A stretch of 64,000 nucleotides of DNA. It comes from Acidimicrobiia bacterium (GTDB lineage Bacteria; Actinomycetota; Acidimicrobiia; Spongiisociales; ZC4RG35). How positions within the stretch are numbered: position 1 is the first letter of the stretch; each line of letters opens with the position of its first letter. The position numbers and the translations under genes are program-made. The stretch spans positions 1 to 64,000 of the forward strand of contig PKRG01000003.1 in NCBI GenBank assembly GCA_017577575.1. Reading direction: 5' to 3'. Below are positions 51,824 to 60,516 of this stretch, one piece after another. The notes below the pieces were generated by a model. The model saw nothing but the letters and a program-made list of their open reading frames with translations. It ran no database searches and had not been told where the DNA came from.

Positions 51824-52213
51824 ATGGACACACACGAGCTCGATGGCCGCCGAACATCGTCGTACCTGTGCCGCCACGAGGTGCGCTACCACGGACGCGT
51901 CGGAGTCGTCGCCTGCGCCGACTGCGGCTGCTTGGAGTTCTACGGAGCCCGCGGGCCGCTCGACCCGGCGGAGGGAGTGGCCGCCCTGTTCGGGAACTTC
52001 GACCTCGTCGGGAAGGTGCCGGCGATCGCCGCTCCCGCCGACCACGTCCTCGCCTATCGGCCTCCCCTCGGCAAGCGGGCCGCGCTCGACGTCCTTCCCG
52101 CCGGCTGCTGGCTCCGGGTCCACGACGAGCTGTGGCTCGCCTCCGATCGCCAGGTGCTGCTGTTGGCCACGCCCAACCGGTTGATGGTCGACAACCTCAC
52201 CCGGGGGGCATGA
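51824..52213 (+). CDS. Hypothetical protein with Cys/His cluster
   Basis: 129 residues. SYLCRHEVRYHG and VVACADCGCLEFYG give a possible zinc-binding knuckle near the N-terminus. The C-terminal half is beta-rich without known motif. The ATG has no obvious ribosome site, and the 3' end overlaps the ABC exporter convergently by 17 bases. Confidence 0.6.
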   Translation: MDTHELDGRRTSSYLCRHEVRYHGRVGVVACADCGCLEFYGARGPLDPAEGVAALFGNFDLVGKVPAIAAPADHVLAYRPPLGKRAALDVLPAGCWLRVHDELWLASDRQVLLLATPNRLMVDNLTRGA

Positions 52214-54113
52214 TCAGGCGATCCTCGGGCCTGGGCCTGCCGAGGAACTGGGTGTCGTGGAGGACCCGGTACAGCCCGTCGGCGGCGATCAGCTCGTCGT
52301 GGGTGCCCGACTCGACCAGGCGGCCCTCGTCCAGGACGAGGATCTGGTCTGCCTGCCGCACGGTGGACAGGCGGTGGGCGATGACGATCGAGGTCCGTCC
52401 GGCCATGAGACGCTCCAACGCCTCCTGGATGAGGGCCTCCGAGCGGGAGTCGAGATGCGACGTCGCCTCGTCCAGGATGAGGATCTTCGGGTCCTTGAGG
52501 ATCACGCGGGCGATCGCCAGCCGCTGCTTCTCCCCGCCGGACAAGCGGTAGCCCCTCTCGCCCACCACGGTGTCGAATCCATCGGGAAGCGCCTCGATGA
52601 GCTCCAGGATGTTGGCGGCCCGGGCTGCCTCCTCCAGCTCCTCCCGAGTGGCGTCGGGACGGGCGTAGCGGAGGTTGGCGCCGATGGTGTCGTGGAAGAG
52701 GTACGTCTCCTGGGTCACGACACCGATCATCTCCGCCAGGGTCTCGGGAGCCAGGTCGCGGACGTCGACGCCGTCGATGCGCACCGAGCCGACCGTGGGG
52801 TCGTAGAGGCGGGGAATCAGGTAGGAGACGGTGGTCTTCCCCGCTCCCGACGGCCCCACCAGGGCGGTGAGCGTCCCCGGCGCGACGGTGAACGACACGT
52901 CACGCAAGGCCCAGGTGCGGGTCTGGGCGACCTGCGGAGCGGCGAGATCCAGGCCGGCGTCGCGCCACCGTTTCACCGCCTCCAGCCCTTCGGGCCCGTC
53001 GCCCTGATAGCGGAAGCTGACGCGGTCGAAGGTCACCTCACCCTTCGGAGCCTCCAACGGAACCGGTTGGGTGGGCGGGGGGACGTCGGTCTCCAGGTCG
53101 AGCACCTCGAAGACCCGCTCGAACGAGACGAGTGAGGTGGCGAACTCCACCCTGCTGTTGGCGAGGCCCGAGAGCGGGCCGTAGAGCTGGCCCAGCAACG
53201 TCGAGAACATCACGACGACGCCGATGTCGAGCTCGCCGCGGATGACGAGCCAGCCTCCGAGCCAGAAGATGCCTGCCGAGCCGACGGCGCTCACGAGGCC
53301 GAGGGCGGCGAAGAACCAGCGCCCCACCATGGCGCGTCGCACGCCCAGGTCGCGCACGGCGGCCGCCTCCCGCTCGAACCGCTCCAACTCGGCGTCGCTG
53401 CGCCCGAACAGGCGGACGAGCAAGGCGCCGCTCACGTTGAACGCCTCCTGGAGGATCCCCGACATGACCGCGTTGCGCTCCATCTGGTCCTCGGTGACGC
53501 GGCGCAGCAGCCGGGCCACGCGGCGGGCGGGGAGCACGAAGAGGGGCAACGCCGCCAACGCCAGGATGGTGAGCCTCCAGTCGAACCCGATCATCACCGT
53601 GAGGGTCGCCGCCACCGCCACCAGGTTGGACACGATCGTGACGAACGTCCCGGTGATCGCTTGCTGGGCGCCGACGACGTCGCTGTTGAGGCGGTTCATC
53701 AGCTCCCCGGTCTTGGTGGCGGTGAAGAATCGGAGCGACATCGTCGAGAGGTGCTGGAAGAGCTGGCGGCGGAGGTCGAAGATGATCCCCTCGCCTGCCC
53801 GCGCCGACCACCAGCGCTGCAGGATGCCGACCAGCGCCGAGGCGATCGGCACCGCCACCATCCCCACCCCGAGTAGGGTGAGCATCCGCATGTCCCCGCG
53901 GGGGATCGCCTCGTCGATGAGGTAGCGGATGAGGATGGGCGGGACCACCCCCAGGCCCGAGATCACGAGGACCGTGACGAGGATCCCGAGGAGGTAACCG
54001 CGGTAGGGCCGGGCATACGACCAGACGCGCTTGAGCAGCGCCCGGTCTACCGCCGGACGGTCCGCTTCGGCGTCGTACTGGATGTAGCTGCGCCAGCCAC
54101 TGCCGTGGAACAG
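52197..54113 (-). CDS. ABC exporter (permease-ATPase fusion)
   Basis: About 638 residues if started at a CTG at 54113, which lies 6-7 bases after GGAAGGA and restores the full first membrane helix (YLLGILVTVLVISGLG). The first in-frame GTG (53966) would start inside that helix, and an in-frame stop precedes the CTG. Six membrane helices, then Walker A GPSGAGKTT, ABC signature LSGGEKQRLAIA, Walker B ILILDEATSHLD and H-loop IVIAHRLS. MsbA-like exporter of lipid, peptide or drug; substrate unknown. Confidence 0.88.
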   Translation of the reverse strand: MFHGSGWRSYIQYDAEADRPAVDRALLKRVWSYARPYRGYLLGILVTVLVISGLGVVPPILIRYLIDEAIPRGDMRMLTLLGVGMVAVPIASALVGILQRWWSARAGEGIIFDLRRQLFQHLSTMSLRFFTATKTGELMNRLNSDVVGAQQAITGTFVTIVSNLVAVAATLTVMIGFDWRLTILALAALPLFVLPARRVARLLRRVTEDQMERNAVMSGILQEAFNVSGALLVRLFGRSDAELERFEREAAAVRDLGVRRAMVGRWFFAALGLVSAVGSAGIFWLGGWLVIRGELDIGVVVMFSTLLGQLYGPLSGLANSRVEFATSLVSFERVFEVLDLETDVPPPTQPVPLEAPKGEVTFDRVSFRYQGDGPEGLEAVKRWRDAGLDLAAPQVAQTRTWALRDVSFTVAPGTLTALVGPSGAGKTTVSYLIPRLYDPTVGSVRIDGVDVRDLAPETLAEMIGVVTQETYLFHDTIGANLRYARPDATREELEEAARAANILELIEALPDGFDTVVGERGYRLSGGEKQRLAIARVILKDPKILILDEATSHLDSRSEALIQEALERLMAGRTSIVIAHRLSTVRQADQILVLDEGRLVESGTHDELIAADGLYRVLHDTQFLGRPRPEDRLIMPPG

Positions 54114-54175
54114 GTGCGTTCCTTCCCGAGGAAACGAGATCTCAGCCTATAAGTGGCTCTCCGGTATCGGACGGC

Positions 54176-54976
54176 TCACTCTCCCGGCAGCAACTCGCCC
54201 AACGGCTCCAGCGAGGCGATCACCTCGTGGACCAGGTCCTCGTCCTCGTCGTCGAAGCCGGTGAACTCGTAACGGAAAGGCTCTCGGAACCAGACGTGGA
54301 CCAGCCCGGCGGCGTCCTCCAGCCGCCACACCTGCAAGTCGCCGATCGGCTCCAGGCCGCACAGCGTCTCTGCCCCGGCGAGCAGGAGGCACACGTCCTC
54401 GGGCTCCCGGGAAGCGGCGGCCTCCACCCCTTCGGGGTCCCGGGAGAGGTTGAGGACCGCCTCCTGGCCCACAGAACGCGACCGCGTGTACGGCTCCACC
54501 GACCACAGCCCGAAGGCGACCGTGGGGTCGTTGGAGAGGCTGAGCATGCGGTCCTCGATGACGAGCTGCGACGTGATGTGCGAGACGGACGTCGGCAGGA
54601 CGGCGGGGAACTCCACCTCGGGGAGGACGGCGGCGATCTCGGCGCGGGAGGCCTGCAGGAACCGGGAGTTGTCCTCCGACCGGGCGAACGCTTCGGCCAG
54701 GACCTCATCCAACTCGGCGCCTTGCGGGGGCGAGCCGAACTCGTCGTTCACCCACGTCAGGGACTGGGAGGCGTGAACGGGCGACACCGGAGTGGTGGTC
54801 GTCGACGGCGCCGTGGTGGCGGCCTCGCCTATCCAACTCGACGACCGTCCCCCTAGGTCGGCGAACATGTCCTCCGAGCAGGCAGCCACCGCCAACACGA
54901 GCGAGATCCACGCGATGGCGCGGCCCGCCACGCCGCGCCTCCGCGGCCCCTCCCTCGTCCTGGTCGGATTCTGCAT
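54176..54976 (-). CDS. Putative lipoprotein
   Basis: 266 residues. A basic start is followed by a helix and lipobox (LVLAVAAC, Cys33) for lipid anchoring. A Thr-rich linker (TTAPSTTTTPVSP) separates it from a soluble domain with Cys pair (DVCLLLAG, ETLCGLEP). No family was recognised. It precedes the ABC gene by 63 bases in the same direction. Confidence 0.7.
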   Translation of the reverse strand: MQNPTRTREGPRRRGVAGRAIAWISLVLAVAACSEDMFADLGGRSSSWIGEAATTAPSTTTTPVSPVHASQSLTWVNDEFGSPPQGAELDEVLAEAFARSEDNSRFLQASRAEIAAVLPEVEFPAVLPTSVSHITSQLVIEDRMLSLSNDPTVAFGLWSVEPYTRSRSVGQEAVLNLSRDPEGVEAAASREPEDVCLLLAGAETLCGLEPIGDLQVWRLEDAAGLVHVWFREPFRYEFTGFDDEDEDLVHEVIASLEPLGELLPGE

Positions 54977-54999
54977 CTACCCCCTCTTGACGTCTGACG

Positions 55000-55025
55000 C
55001 CGCCTGTCGGTTCCCCGACCGGCGG
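55000..55025. other. Inverted repeat in the lipoprotein/aroQ divergent region
   Basis: CCGCC-T-GTCGG-TTCC-CCGAC-C-GGCGG forms a 10-bp stem with one mismatch and a TTCC loop. There is no T-run, so it is not a simple terminator. It sits between the divergent genes beginning at 54976 and 55087 and may be an operator or leader hairpin. Confidence 0.5.
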
Positions 55026-55086
55026 CCCAGGCGATGTTACGGGTCGGTGCCCGACCGGGCGACCTCGGGGCTCTAACCTCCCGACG

Positions 55087-56181
55087 GTGCTCCGGGTGCT
55101 CTGCCTCAACGGACCGAACCTCGACATGCTGGGCCGCAGAGAGCCCGGCGTGTACGGGTCGCTGACGCTCCCCGAGTTGGAGGAGCGGGTGCGCCGGTGG
55201 GGCGCCGACTCCGGATGTGAGGTCGAGTGCCTCCAGTCCAACCGGGAGAGCGAGCTGATCGAGGCGATACACGGTGCGGCCGACTTCGACGGCGTGGTCA
55301 TCAACCCGGGAGCTCTCACCCACACCTCCTTCGCCCTCCGGGACGCGGTCGCCGCCGTCGACATCCCTGTGGTCGAGGTGCACATCTCCAACGTGCGCTC
55401 ACGTGACAGGTGGCGGAGGCGGTCGGTGCTGTCCGACGTCGCCGTCCACACGATCTTCGGACGCGGCCCCGACGGCTACCGGGCGGCCCTGCGACACCTC
55501 GTCAACCGAGCCTCCTGCCCCGTCGAGACCCGCCGCTACGGCCCTCATCCCGATCAGGTCTTCGACCTCCGCCCCGGCTCCGGCCGGCGGGGGGCGGCGC
55601 TCGTCCACGGCGGGTTCTGGCTCGACACGTGGGGACGGGACACCACCGAGTCGTGGGCCGTGGACCTCCACCGCCGGGGGGTGGCCACCGCCAATCTCGA
55701 GTACCGCCGGCTCGGCTCCGGGGGCGGCGTGGTCCCCACCCTCGCCGACGTGGCCGAGGCGCTGGCGGCGGCCTCCGACGCTCTCTCCCCGACTCCTCCG
55801 ATCGTGATCGGCCACTCGGCCGGTGCCCACCTGGCGCTGGCGGTCGCCGCCCGGGCCGGCATCGGGGGGCTGGTCCTGGTCTCGGGCGTGTACGACCCCG
55901 CCGCCCCCGGCGTCGACGAAGTAGGCGCCGCCGCGGGACGCCGATTCGACCCGGACGCGGCCACCCGGCTCGACCGGCTGGCTCCCCCGGACTGTCCCGT
56001 GCTCTTGATCCACGGCGCCGAAGACCGGGTCGTCCCGCCGGCCCAGTCCGAGGCGGCGGCTGCCGCCCTCGGCGGGGTGGCGGAGCTGGCGATCGTCCCC
56101 GGAGAGGGCCACTTCGACGTGCTCAAACCCGCCTCCGAGTCGTGGCGGAAGGTGGCGGACTGGCTCGAGAGGCTGCCGTAG
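55087..56181 (+). CDS. AroQ (type II 3-dehydroquinate dehydratase) fused to alpha/beta hydrolase
   Basis: 364 residues. Residues 1-140 are a complete type II dehydroquinase: NGPNLDMLGRREPGVYG (Tyr23), INPGALTHTSFALRD (Asn73) and VEVHISN (His99). It would make 3-dehydroshikimate in the shikimate pathway. Residues about 165-364 are an alpha/beta hydrolase with VHGGFW, GHSAGAH (Ser244), HGAEDRVVPP (Asp) and GEGHFDVL (His), a kynurenine-formamidase/esterase-like triad. The join is in frame with no stop. The fusion suggests a channelled or bifunctional role not described to my knowledge. Confidence 0.88.
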   Translation: MLRVLCLNGPNLDMLGRREPGVYGSLTLPELEERVRRWGADSGCEVECLQSNRESELIEAIHGAADFDGVVINPGALTHTSFALRDAVAAVDIPVVEVHISNVRSRDRWRRRSVLSDVAVHTIFGRGPDGYRAALRHLVNRASCPVETRRYGPHPDQVFDLRPGSGRRGAALVHGGFWLDTWGRDTTESWAVDLHRRGVATANLEYRRLGSGGGVVPTLADVAEALAAASDALSPTPPIVIGHSAGAHLALAVAARAGIGGLVLVSGVYDPAAPGVDEVGAAAGRRFDPDAATRLDRLAPPDCPVLLIHGAEDRVVPPAQSEAAAAALGGVAELAIVPGEGHFDVLKPASESWRKVADWLERLP

Positions 56182-56281
56182 CCTGCCAGATACTGGAACG
56201 GATCGAGTTGCCTCGCCCCGCGCCACCCCGGTACCCTCGTCTGGTCCTCGGGACCCATGTGTCACGCGGGCGGAGTCGAAC

Positions 56282-56875
56282 TTGAGACGCGCACATCCCC
56301 TCTTATACGTCGCCGTCTGGGCGGTGGTGACCCTGCTGGCGGTAGCCGGCTTCGCCGCCTTCCAGACGCAGGGCCGCCCGGTCCCCGAGCCGGCTGCACA
56401 GAGCCTCGGCCGGGAGGTCGGGGCCATGGCCGGCATGGGCTTCAACGCGGCCGCCGCCCAGGTGGCGGTGGTCGCCGCCACCCCGATCGACGGCGCCGAG
56501 GCGGAGCCGGTCACGGCCGACCAGCTCCTGTCGGGCGACTCGACGGAGGAGGAAGCCCCCCTCGACACCGTCCCCACCCACGGCTGGCTCTCCGAGATGC
56601 AGGTGCGGGCGCTGGTGACCCGCTACTTCCGGCCCGAGGACGTCAATCGGGCCATCCGGGTGGCGTGGTGCCAGTCCCGCTTCAATCCCAGCTCGTCGGA
56701 TCCCCAGACCGGTGGGACGGGGCTCTTCCACCACCTCCCCGAGTTCTGGGACGCCCGCGCCGAGGCGGTGGACTTCGCCGGGGCGGAACCGTCCGACCCG
56801 GAGGCCAACGTGGCTGCCGCCGCCTACGCCGTCTACGAGGAGGGTGGCTGGGCGGTCTTCCCTTGTGACAGCTGA
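56282..56875 (+). CDS. Secreted transglycosylase-like protein
   Basis: 197 residues from a TTG with GGAG upstream. N-terminal helix (LLYVAVWAVVTLLAVAGFAAF) for membrane anchoring or export. The C-terminal region RYFRPEDVNRAIRVAWCQSRFNPSSSDPQTGGTGLFHHLPEFW resembles the lysozyme-like transglycosylase fold, but the catalytic Glu of the typical 'ESxxNP' reads 'CQSRFNP', so activity is uncertain. It stops against dnaE2 convergently. Confidence 0.65.
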   Translation: MRRAHPLLYVAVWAVVTLLAVAGFAAFQTQGRPVPEPAAQSLGREVGAMAGMGFNAAAAQVAVVAATPIDGAEAEPVTADQLLSGDSTEEEAPLDTVPTHGWLSEMQVRALVTRYFRPEDVNRAIRVAWCQSRFNPSSSDPQTGGTGLFHHLPEFWDARAEAVDFAGAEPSDPEANVAAAAYAVYEEGGWAVFPCDS

Positions 56876-59800
56876 TCAGCGGAAATCACGAGACCGCAGC
56901 GTGTAGACGCCGAGACCGTCCATTCGCTGGGCGATCAGGTTCGTGACCCCATGGCGGTGCTCCACCCGCCCCTCGATGACTAGCGCCGCCGCCTTGCGCG
57001 CCACCGGGCGGTACCGCTCCCACACCTCGGGCAAGACGATCACGTTCAACTGGCCGGTCTCGTCCTCGAGGTTGAAGAAGATCACCCCCGACGCCGTGTC
57101 CGGCCGCTGACGGTGGGTGACCACACCTGCCACCTTCACCCGCACCGGGCGGCGCAGGCCGAGGACCTCGGCGACCGACAGGCAGCCGTCGGCCTCGAGG
57201 GCGTCCCTGATGAACTCGATCGGATGCCGCGGCGAGATGCCGGTGCCCCACAGATCGGCCCGGTGCGCCTCCTCCTCGGACATGTCGGGGAGATCGGGAG
57301 CATCGACACCGGGAGCGAGCGGGAGCCTCCCCGGGTCGATGTCAGCCAGCGCCCCTGCCGCCCAGATCCCCGGCCGGCGGTCGAGGCCGATGGAGCGCAG
57401 GGCGCCGGTGGCGGCGAGGCTCTGGAGGGCGTCGACGCTCAACCCCGTCCTCCACGCCAGGTCTTCGGGGGATGTGAACGGCCCGCCCACCATGCGAGCC
57501 GTCTCGATGCGGGCTATCTCCTTCTCACCCAGGTTGCGGACGTAGCGGAGGCCGAGACGCACCGCCACCGCGGGGCGGATCGGGTCGTCGACCGGCCCTC
57601 TTCCCCGCCGCCACGACCTGCCCATGTAGGTGACGATGTCGTCGGGGTCGGCGTCGATGGGCTCGAGCGTGCAGTCGTGACGGGAGACGTTGATGTCGGG
57701 GCCGTACACGACCACCCCGTGGCGTTGGGCGTCCTGGACGAGGCTGTTGGGCGAGTAGAAGCCCATCGGCTGGGCGTTGAGGAGCCCGCACAGGTACTCG
57801 GACGGCCAGTGGTAGCGGAGCCACGCCGACATGTAGACGATGTAGGCGAAGCTCACGGAGTGCGATTCGGGGAACCCGAAGCTGGCGAAGCCCTGCAGCT
57901 TCTCCCAGATCTCGTCGGCGGCGGCGCCGGTGATGCCGTTTCGCGCCATCCCCTCGTAGACCTCGTCGCGCAGCCGGGCCATCGCCTCCTCGGAGCGCTT
58001 GTGGGTCATCGCCTGGCGCAGGCGGTCGGACTGCCCCCCGTCGAACCCGGCGCAGACCCGGGCGAGCTCCATGAGCTGTTCCTGGAAGATCGGCACCCCG
58101 AGCGTCTTGGCCAGGATCGGCTCCGTCGACGGATGGGGGTAGCGCACCGGCTCTTCGCCGCTGCGGCGGCGCAGGTAGGGGTGGACCGACTGCCCCTGGA
58201 TCGGGCCGGGGCGGATCAGGGCCACCTCGATCGCCAGGTCGTAGAAGGTGCGGGGCCGCATCCTGGGCAGGGTGGCGATCTGGGCGCGTGACTCGACCTG
58301 GAACAGCCCGATCGTGTCCCCGTCGCCGAGCATGTCGTAGATGACCGGCTCCTGGTCGATCGCAGCCAGGTCGATCGCCACTCCGTGGGTCTCGTCGATG
58401 AGGTCCACGGTGAGGTGGAGGGCGTTGAGCATCCCCAGGCCCAGGAGGTCGAACTTCACCATCCCCACCGCCGCCGAGTCGTCCTTGTCCCATTGGATGA
58501 CGGTGCGCCCTTCCATCCGCCCCCACTCGAGAGGCACCACCTGCCACAGGGGGCGGTCGGAGATCACCATCCCCCCGGAGTGGATGCCGAGGTGGCGGGG
58601 GAACCCGTCGAGGCGGTGGCAGACGTCGTAGATCAACTCGGCGGTCAGCCCGGCCGGGAGCGGCACCTCGCTGCGCAGATGCGCCGGGTTGCGGGTGTCG
58701 ACGTACTTGGACAACTCGTCCACCTGGGCGGGAGTGAAGCCGAACGCCTTGGCCACGTCACGCAGCACCGACCGGGCCCGGTAGGTGATGAGGTTGGCGA
58801 CCATCGCCGCCCGCTCCCGCCCGTAGCGCCGATAGCAGTACTGGATCACCTCCTCCCGGCGGTCGGCCTCGAGGTCGAGATCGATGTCCGGTGCCCGGCC
58901 GCGTTCCTCGGACAAGAACCGCTCGAACGGAAGCCCCAGGCGGATCGGGTCGACCCGGGTGAGGCCGAGGCAGCGGCACACCGCCGAATCGGCGCCCGAC
59001 CCGCGTATCTGGCAGTAGATGTCCTGGGAGCGGGCGTAGCGGACGATGTCCCACACCACGAGGAAGTAGCCGGCGAAGCCCAGCCGCTCGATGATCCCCA
59101 GCTCGTGCTCGAGCCGGCGGCGGGCAGCCGGGTCGATGCCTCCCTCCCCCTCGCCCGGGTAGACGGTGCGGGCGCCTTCCCAGGTCAGGTGGCGCAGGTA
59201 CTCCATCTCCGAGCGGAAGTGGCCCGGCATCGGGAAATCGGGGAGGCGGGGGGCGACGAGGGCCAGGTCGAAGGCCAGCCTCTCTCCCAGCTCGGCGGTG
59301 CGGGCGACCACACCCGGATAGCGGGCGAAGAGCCGCTCCATCTCGTCGGGGTGACGCAGGTGCCGCAGGTCGGTGGCGGGCCGGAACCCGTCGGCTTCCT
59401 CCAGGCTGCGCCGGCCGCGGATCGCCGCCAGCACCTCAGCCAGGTCGGCGTCCTTTCGGTGGGCGTAGTGGACCTGGTTGGTGGCGACCACGCCCAGGCC
59501 CAGGCGCTGAGCCACCTCCCACATCAGGTCGTTGCGGGCGTCGTCGCCGGGCATGCCGTGGTTCCACAGCTCCAAGTGGAACCGGTGGCCGAACATCTCC
59601 CTGAGCCGGGAGGCCGCCGCCATCGCCTCCGCCAGGTCGCCTCGAGCCGCGGCGGCGGGGACCGCCCCGGCGTGGCAGCCCGACAGCGCCCACACCTCCC
59701 GGGTGGCGGCCACCTCGGCGAGGTCGTCCCAGGAGAAGACGGGGGCGTCCTTCACTCCCCGCATCTGGCCCCGGGTTATGAACCGGCCGAGCGCCCTGTA

Positions 59801-60193
59801 CCCCTCCGGGGAGGCAGCCAGCAGGACGAGGTGTTCGGTGGGAGGCAGGCGGGTCGGCTTGGCGCCGTGAGCGCGGACGGTCCTCCCCCGCCTCGGGCCG
59901 ACCGGCCGCCGCCTCTGGCGTTCCTCGTCCCACGCCTCGGCGGCGGCGACGGGATCGGCCGGACCGTCACTCCCGCCCCGGGGCAGCCCCACCTCCACCC
60001 CGTAGATCACCGAGAGGCCGGTTTCCCGCGCCGCCTGCCAGAACCGGGAGACCCCGTAGAAGCCGTTGTGGTCGGTCAGCGCCAACGCCCGGTATCCGAG
60101 CTGTGCCGCCCGGCGGACCAGGTCTTCGGGGAACGAGGCGCCGTCGAGGAACGAGAAGTTCGAGTGGCAGTGCAGCTCGGCATAGGCGGCCAT
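56876..60193 (-). CDS. dnaE2: Error-prone DNA polymerase DnaE2
   Basis: 1105 residues from the ATG at 60193. N-terminal PHP domain (AYAELHCHSNFSFLDGAS), the catalytic loop PDIDLDLEADRR, and LTDHNGFYGV. The C-terminal OB fold is at about residues 1010-1090. It is shorter than replicative DnaE (about 1160). DnaE2 with ImuA'/ImuB performs mutagenic translesion synthesis; imuA/imuB are not in this window. The perfect SOS box lies 14 bases before the start. Confidence 0.95.
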   Translation of the reverse strand: MAAYAELHCHSNFSFLDGASFPEDLVRRAAQLGYRALALTDHNGFYGVSRFWQAARETGLSVIYGVEVGLPRGGSDGPADPVAAAEAWDEERQRRRPVGPRRGRTVRAHGAKPTRLPPTEHLVLLAASPEGYRALGRFITRGQMRGVKDAPVFSWDDLAEVAATREVWALSGCHAGAVPAAAARGDLAEAMAAASRLREMFGHRFHLELWNHGMPGDDARNDLMWEVAQRLGLGVVATNQVHYAHRKDADLAEVLAAIRGRRSLEEADGFRPATDLRHLRHPDEMERLFARYPGVVARTAELGERLAFDLALVAPRLPDFPMPGHFRSEMEYLRHLTWEGARTVYPGEGEGGIDPAARRRLEHELGIIERLGFAGYFLVVWDIVRYARSQDIYCQIRGSGADSAVCRCLGLTRVDPIRLGLPFERFLSEERGRAPDIDLDLEADRREEVIQYCYRRYGRERAAMVANLITYRARSVLRDVAKAFGFTPAQVDELSKYVDTRNPAHLRSEVPLPAGLTAELIYDVCHRLDGFPRHLGIHSGGMVISDRPLWQVVPLEWGRMEGRTVIQWDKDDSAAVGMVKFDLLGLGMLNALHLTVDLIDETHGVAIDLAAIDQEPVIYDMLGDGDTIGLFQVESRAQIATLPRMRPRTFYDLAIEVALIRPGPIQGQSVHPYLRRRSGEEPVRYPHPSTEPILAKTLGVPIFQEQLMELARVCAGFDGGQSDRLRQAMTHKRSEEAMARLRDEVYEGMARNGITGAAADEIWEKLQGFASFGFPESHSVSFAYIVYMSAWLRYHWPSEYLCGLLNAQPMGFYSPNSLVQDAQRHGVVVYGPDINVSRHDCTLEPIDADPDDIVTYMGRSWRRGRGPVDDPIRPAVAVRLGLRYVRNLGEKEIARIETARMVGGPFTSPEDLAWRTGLSVDALQSLAATGALRSIGLDRRPGIWAAGALADIDPGRLPLAPGVDAPDLPDMSEEEAHRADLWGTGISPRHPIEFIRDALEADGCLSVAEVLGLRRPVRVKVAGVVTHRQRPDTASGVIFFNLEDETGQLNVIVLPEVWERYRPVARKAAALVIEGRVEHRHGVTNLIAQRMDGLGVYTLRSRDFR

Positions 60194-60206
60194 GGCCCCA
60201 GCATAT

Positions 60207-60220
60207 CGAACATGTGTTCG
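60207..60220. promoter_or_regulatory. LexA operator of dnaE2
   Basis: CGAACATGTGTTCG, a perfect palindromic SOS box in the half-sites CGAAC/GTTCG. Its position immediately upstream of the dnaE2 start suggests overlap with the transcription start. Confidence 0.92.
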
Positions 60221-60297
60221 GTCTCGGCGGGCCCTGCGGCGCTGCGCTCGACAGCGGCCGACGTGGCCGGGCAATATCGAGCCGACAAGGAGGCGCC

Positions 60298-60516
60298 ATG
60301 ATCGAGAAGACGATTCGGCTCACGGGCAGCTCCCCCGACTCGATGGAAGACGCCGTGCGCACGGTGCTGGCCCGGGCGGCGGCGACGATCTCCGACATAA
60401 CGCGCTGGGACCTGGTGCGGGCCGGCGGGAAGGTGGACGCCTCGGGCGTGCCCACCGCGTTCGAGGTCACGATCGACGTGACCTTCGCGATCCGGGACGC
60501 GGTGGAGCACGGGTGA
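60298..60516 (+). CDS. Dodecin (flavin-binding)
   Basis: 72 residues from an ATG after AAGGAGGCGCC, a perfect ribosome site. LTGSSPDSMEDAVRTVLARA and the TRWDLVRAGGKVD block (Trp stacking residue) match dodecin. Dodecins form 12-mers storing or protecting flavin. Its stop overlaps the next gene as GTGA. Confidence 0.88.
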   Translation: MIEKTIRLTGSSPDSMEDAVRTVLARAAATISDITRWDLVRAGGKVDASGVPTAFEVTIDVTFAIRDAVEHG

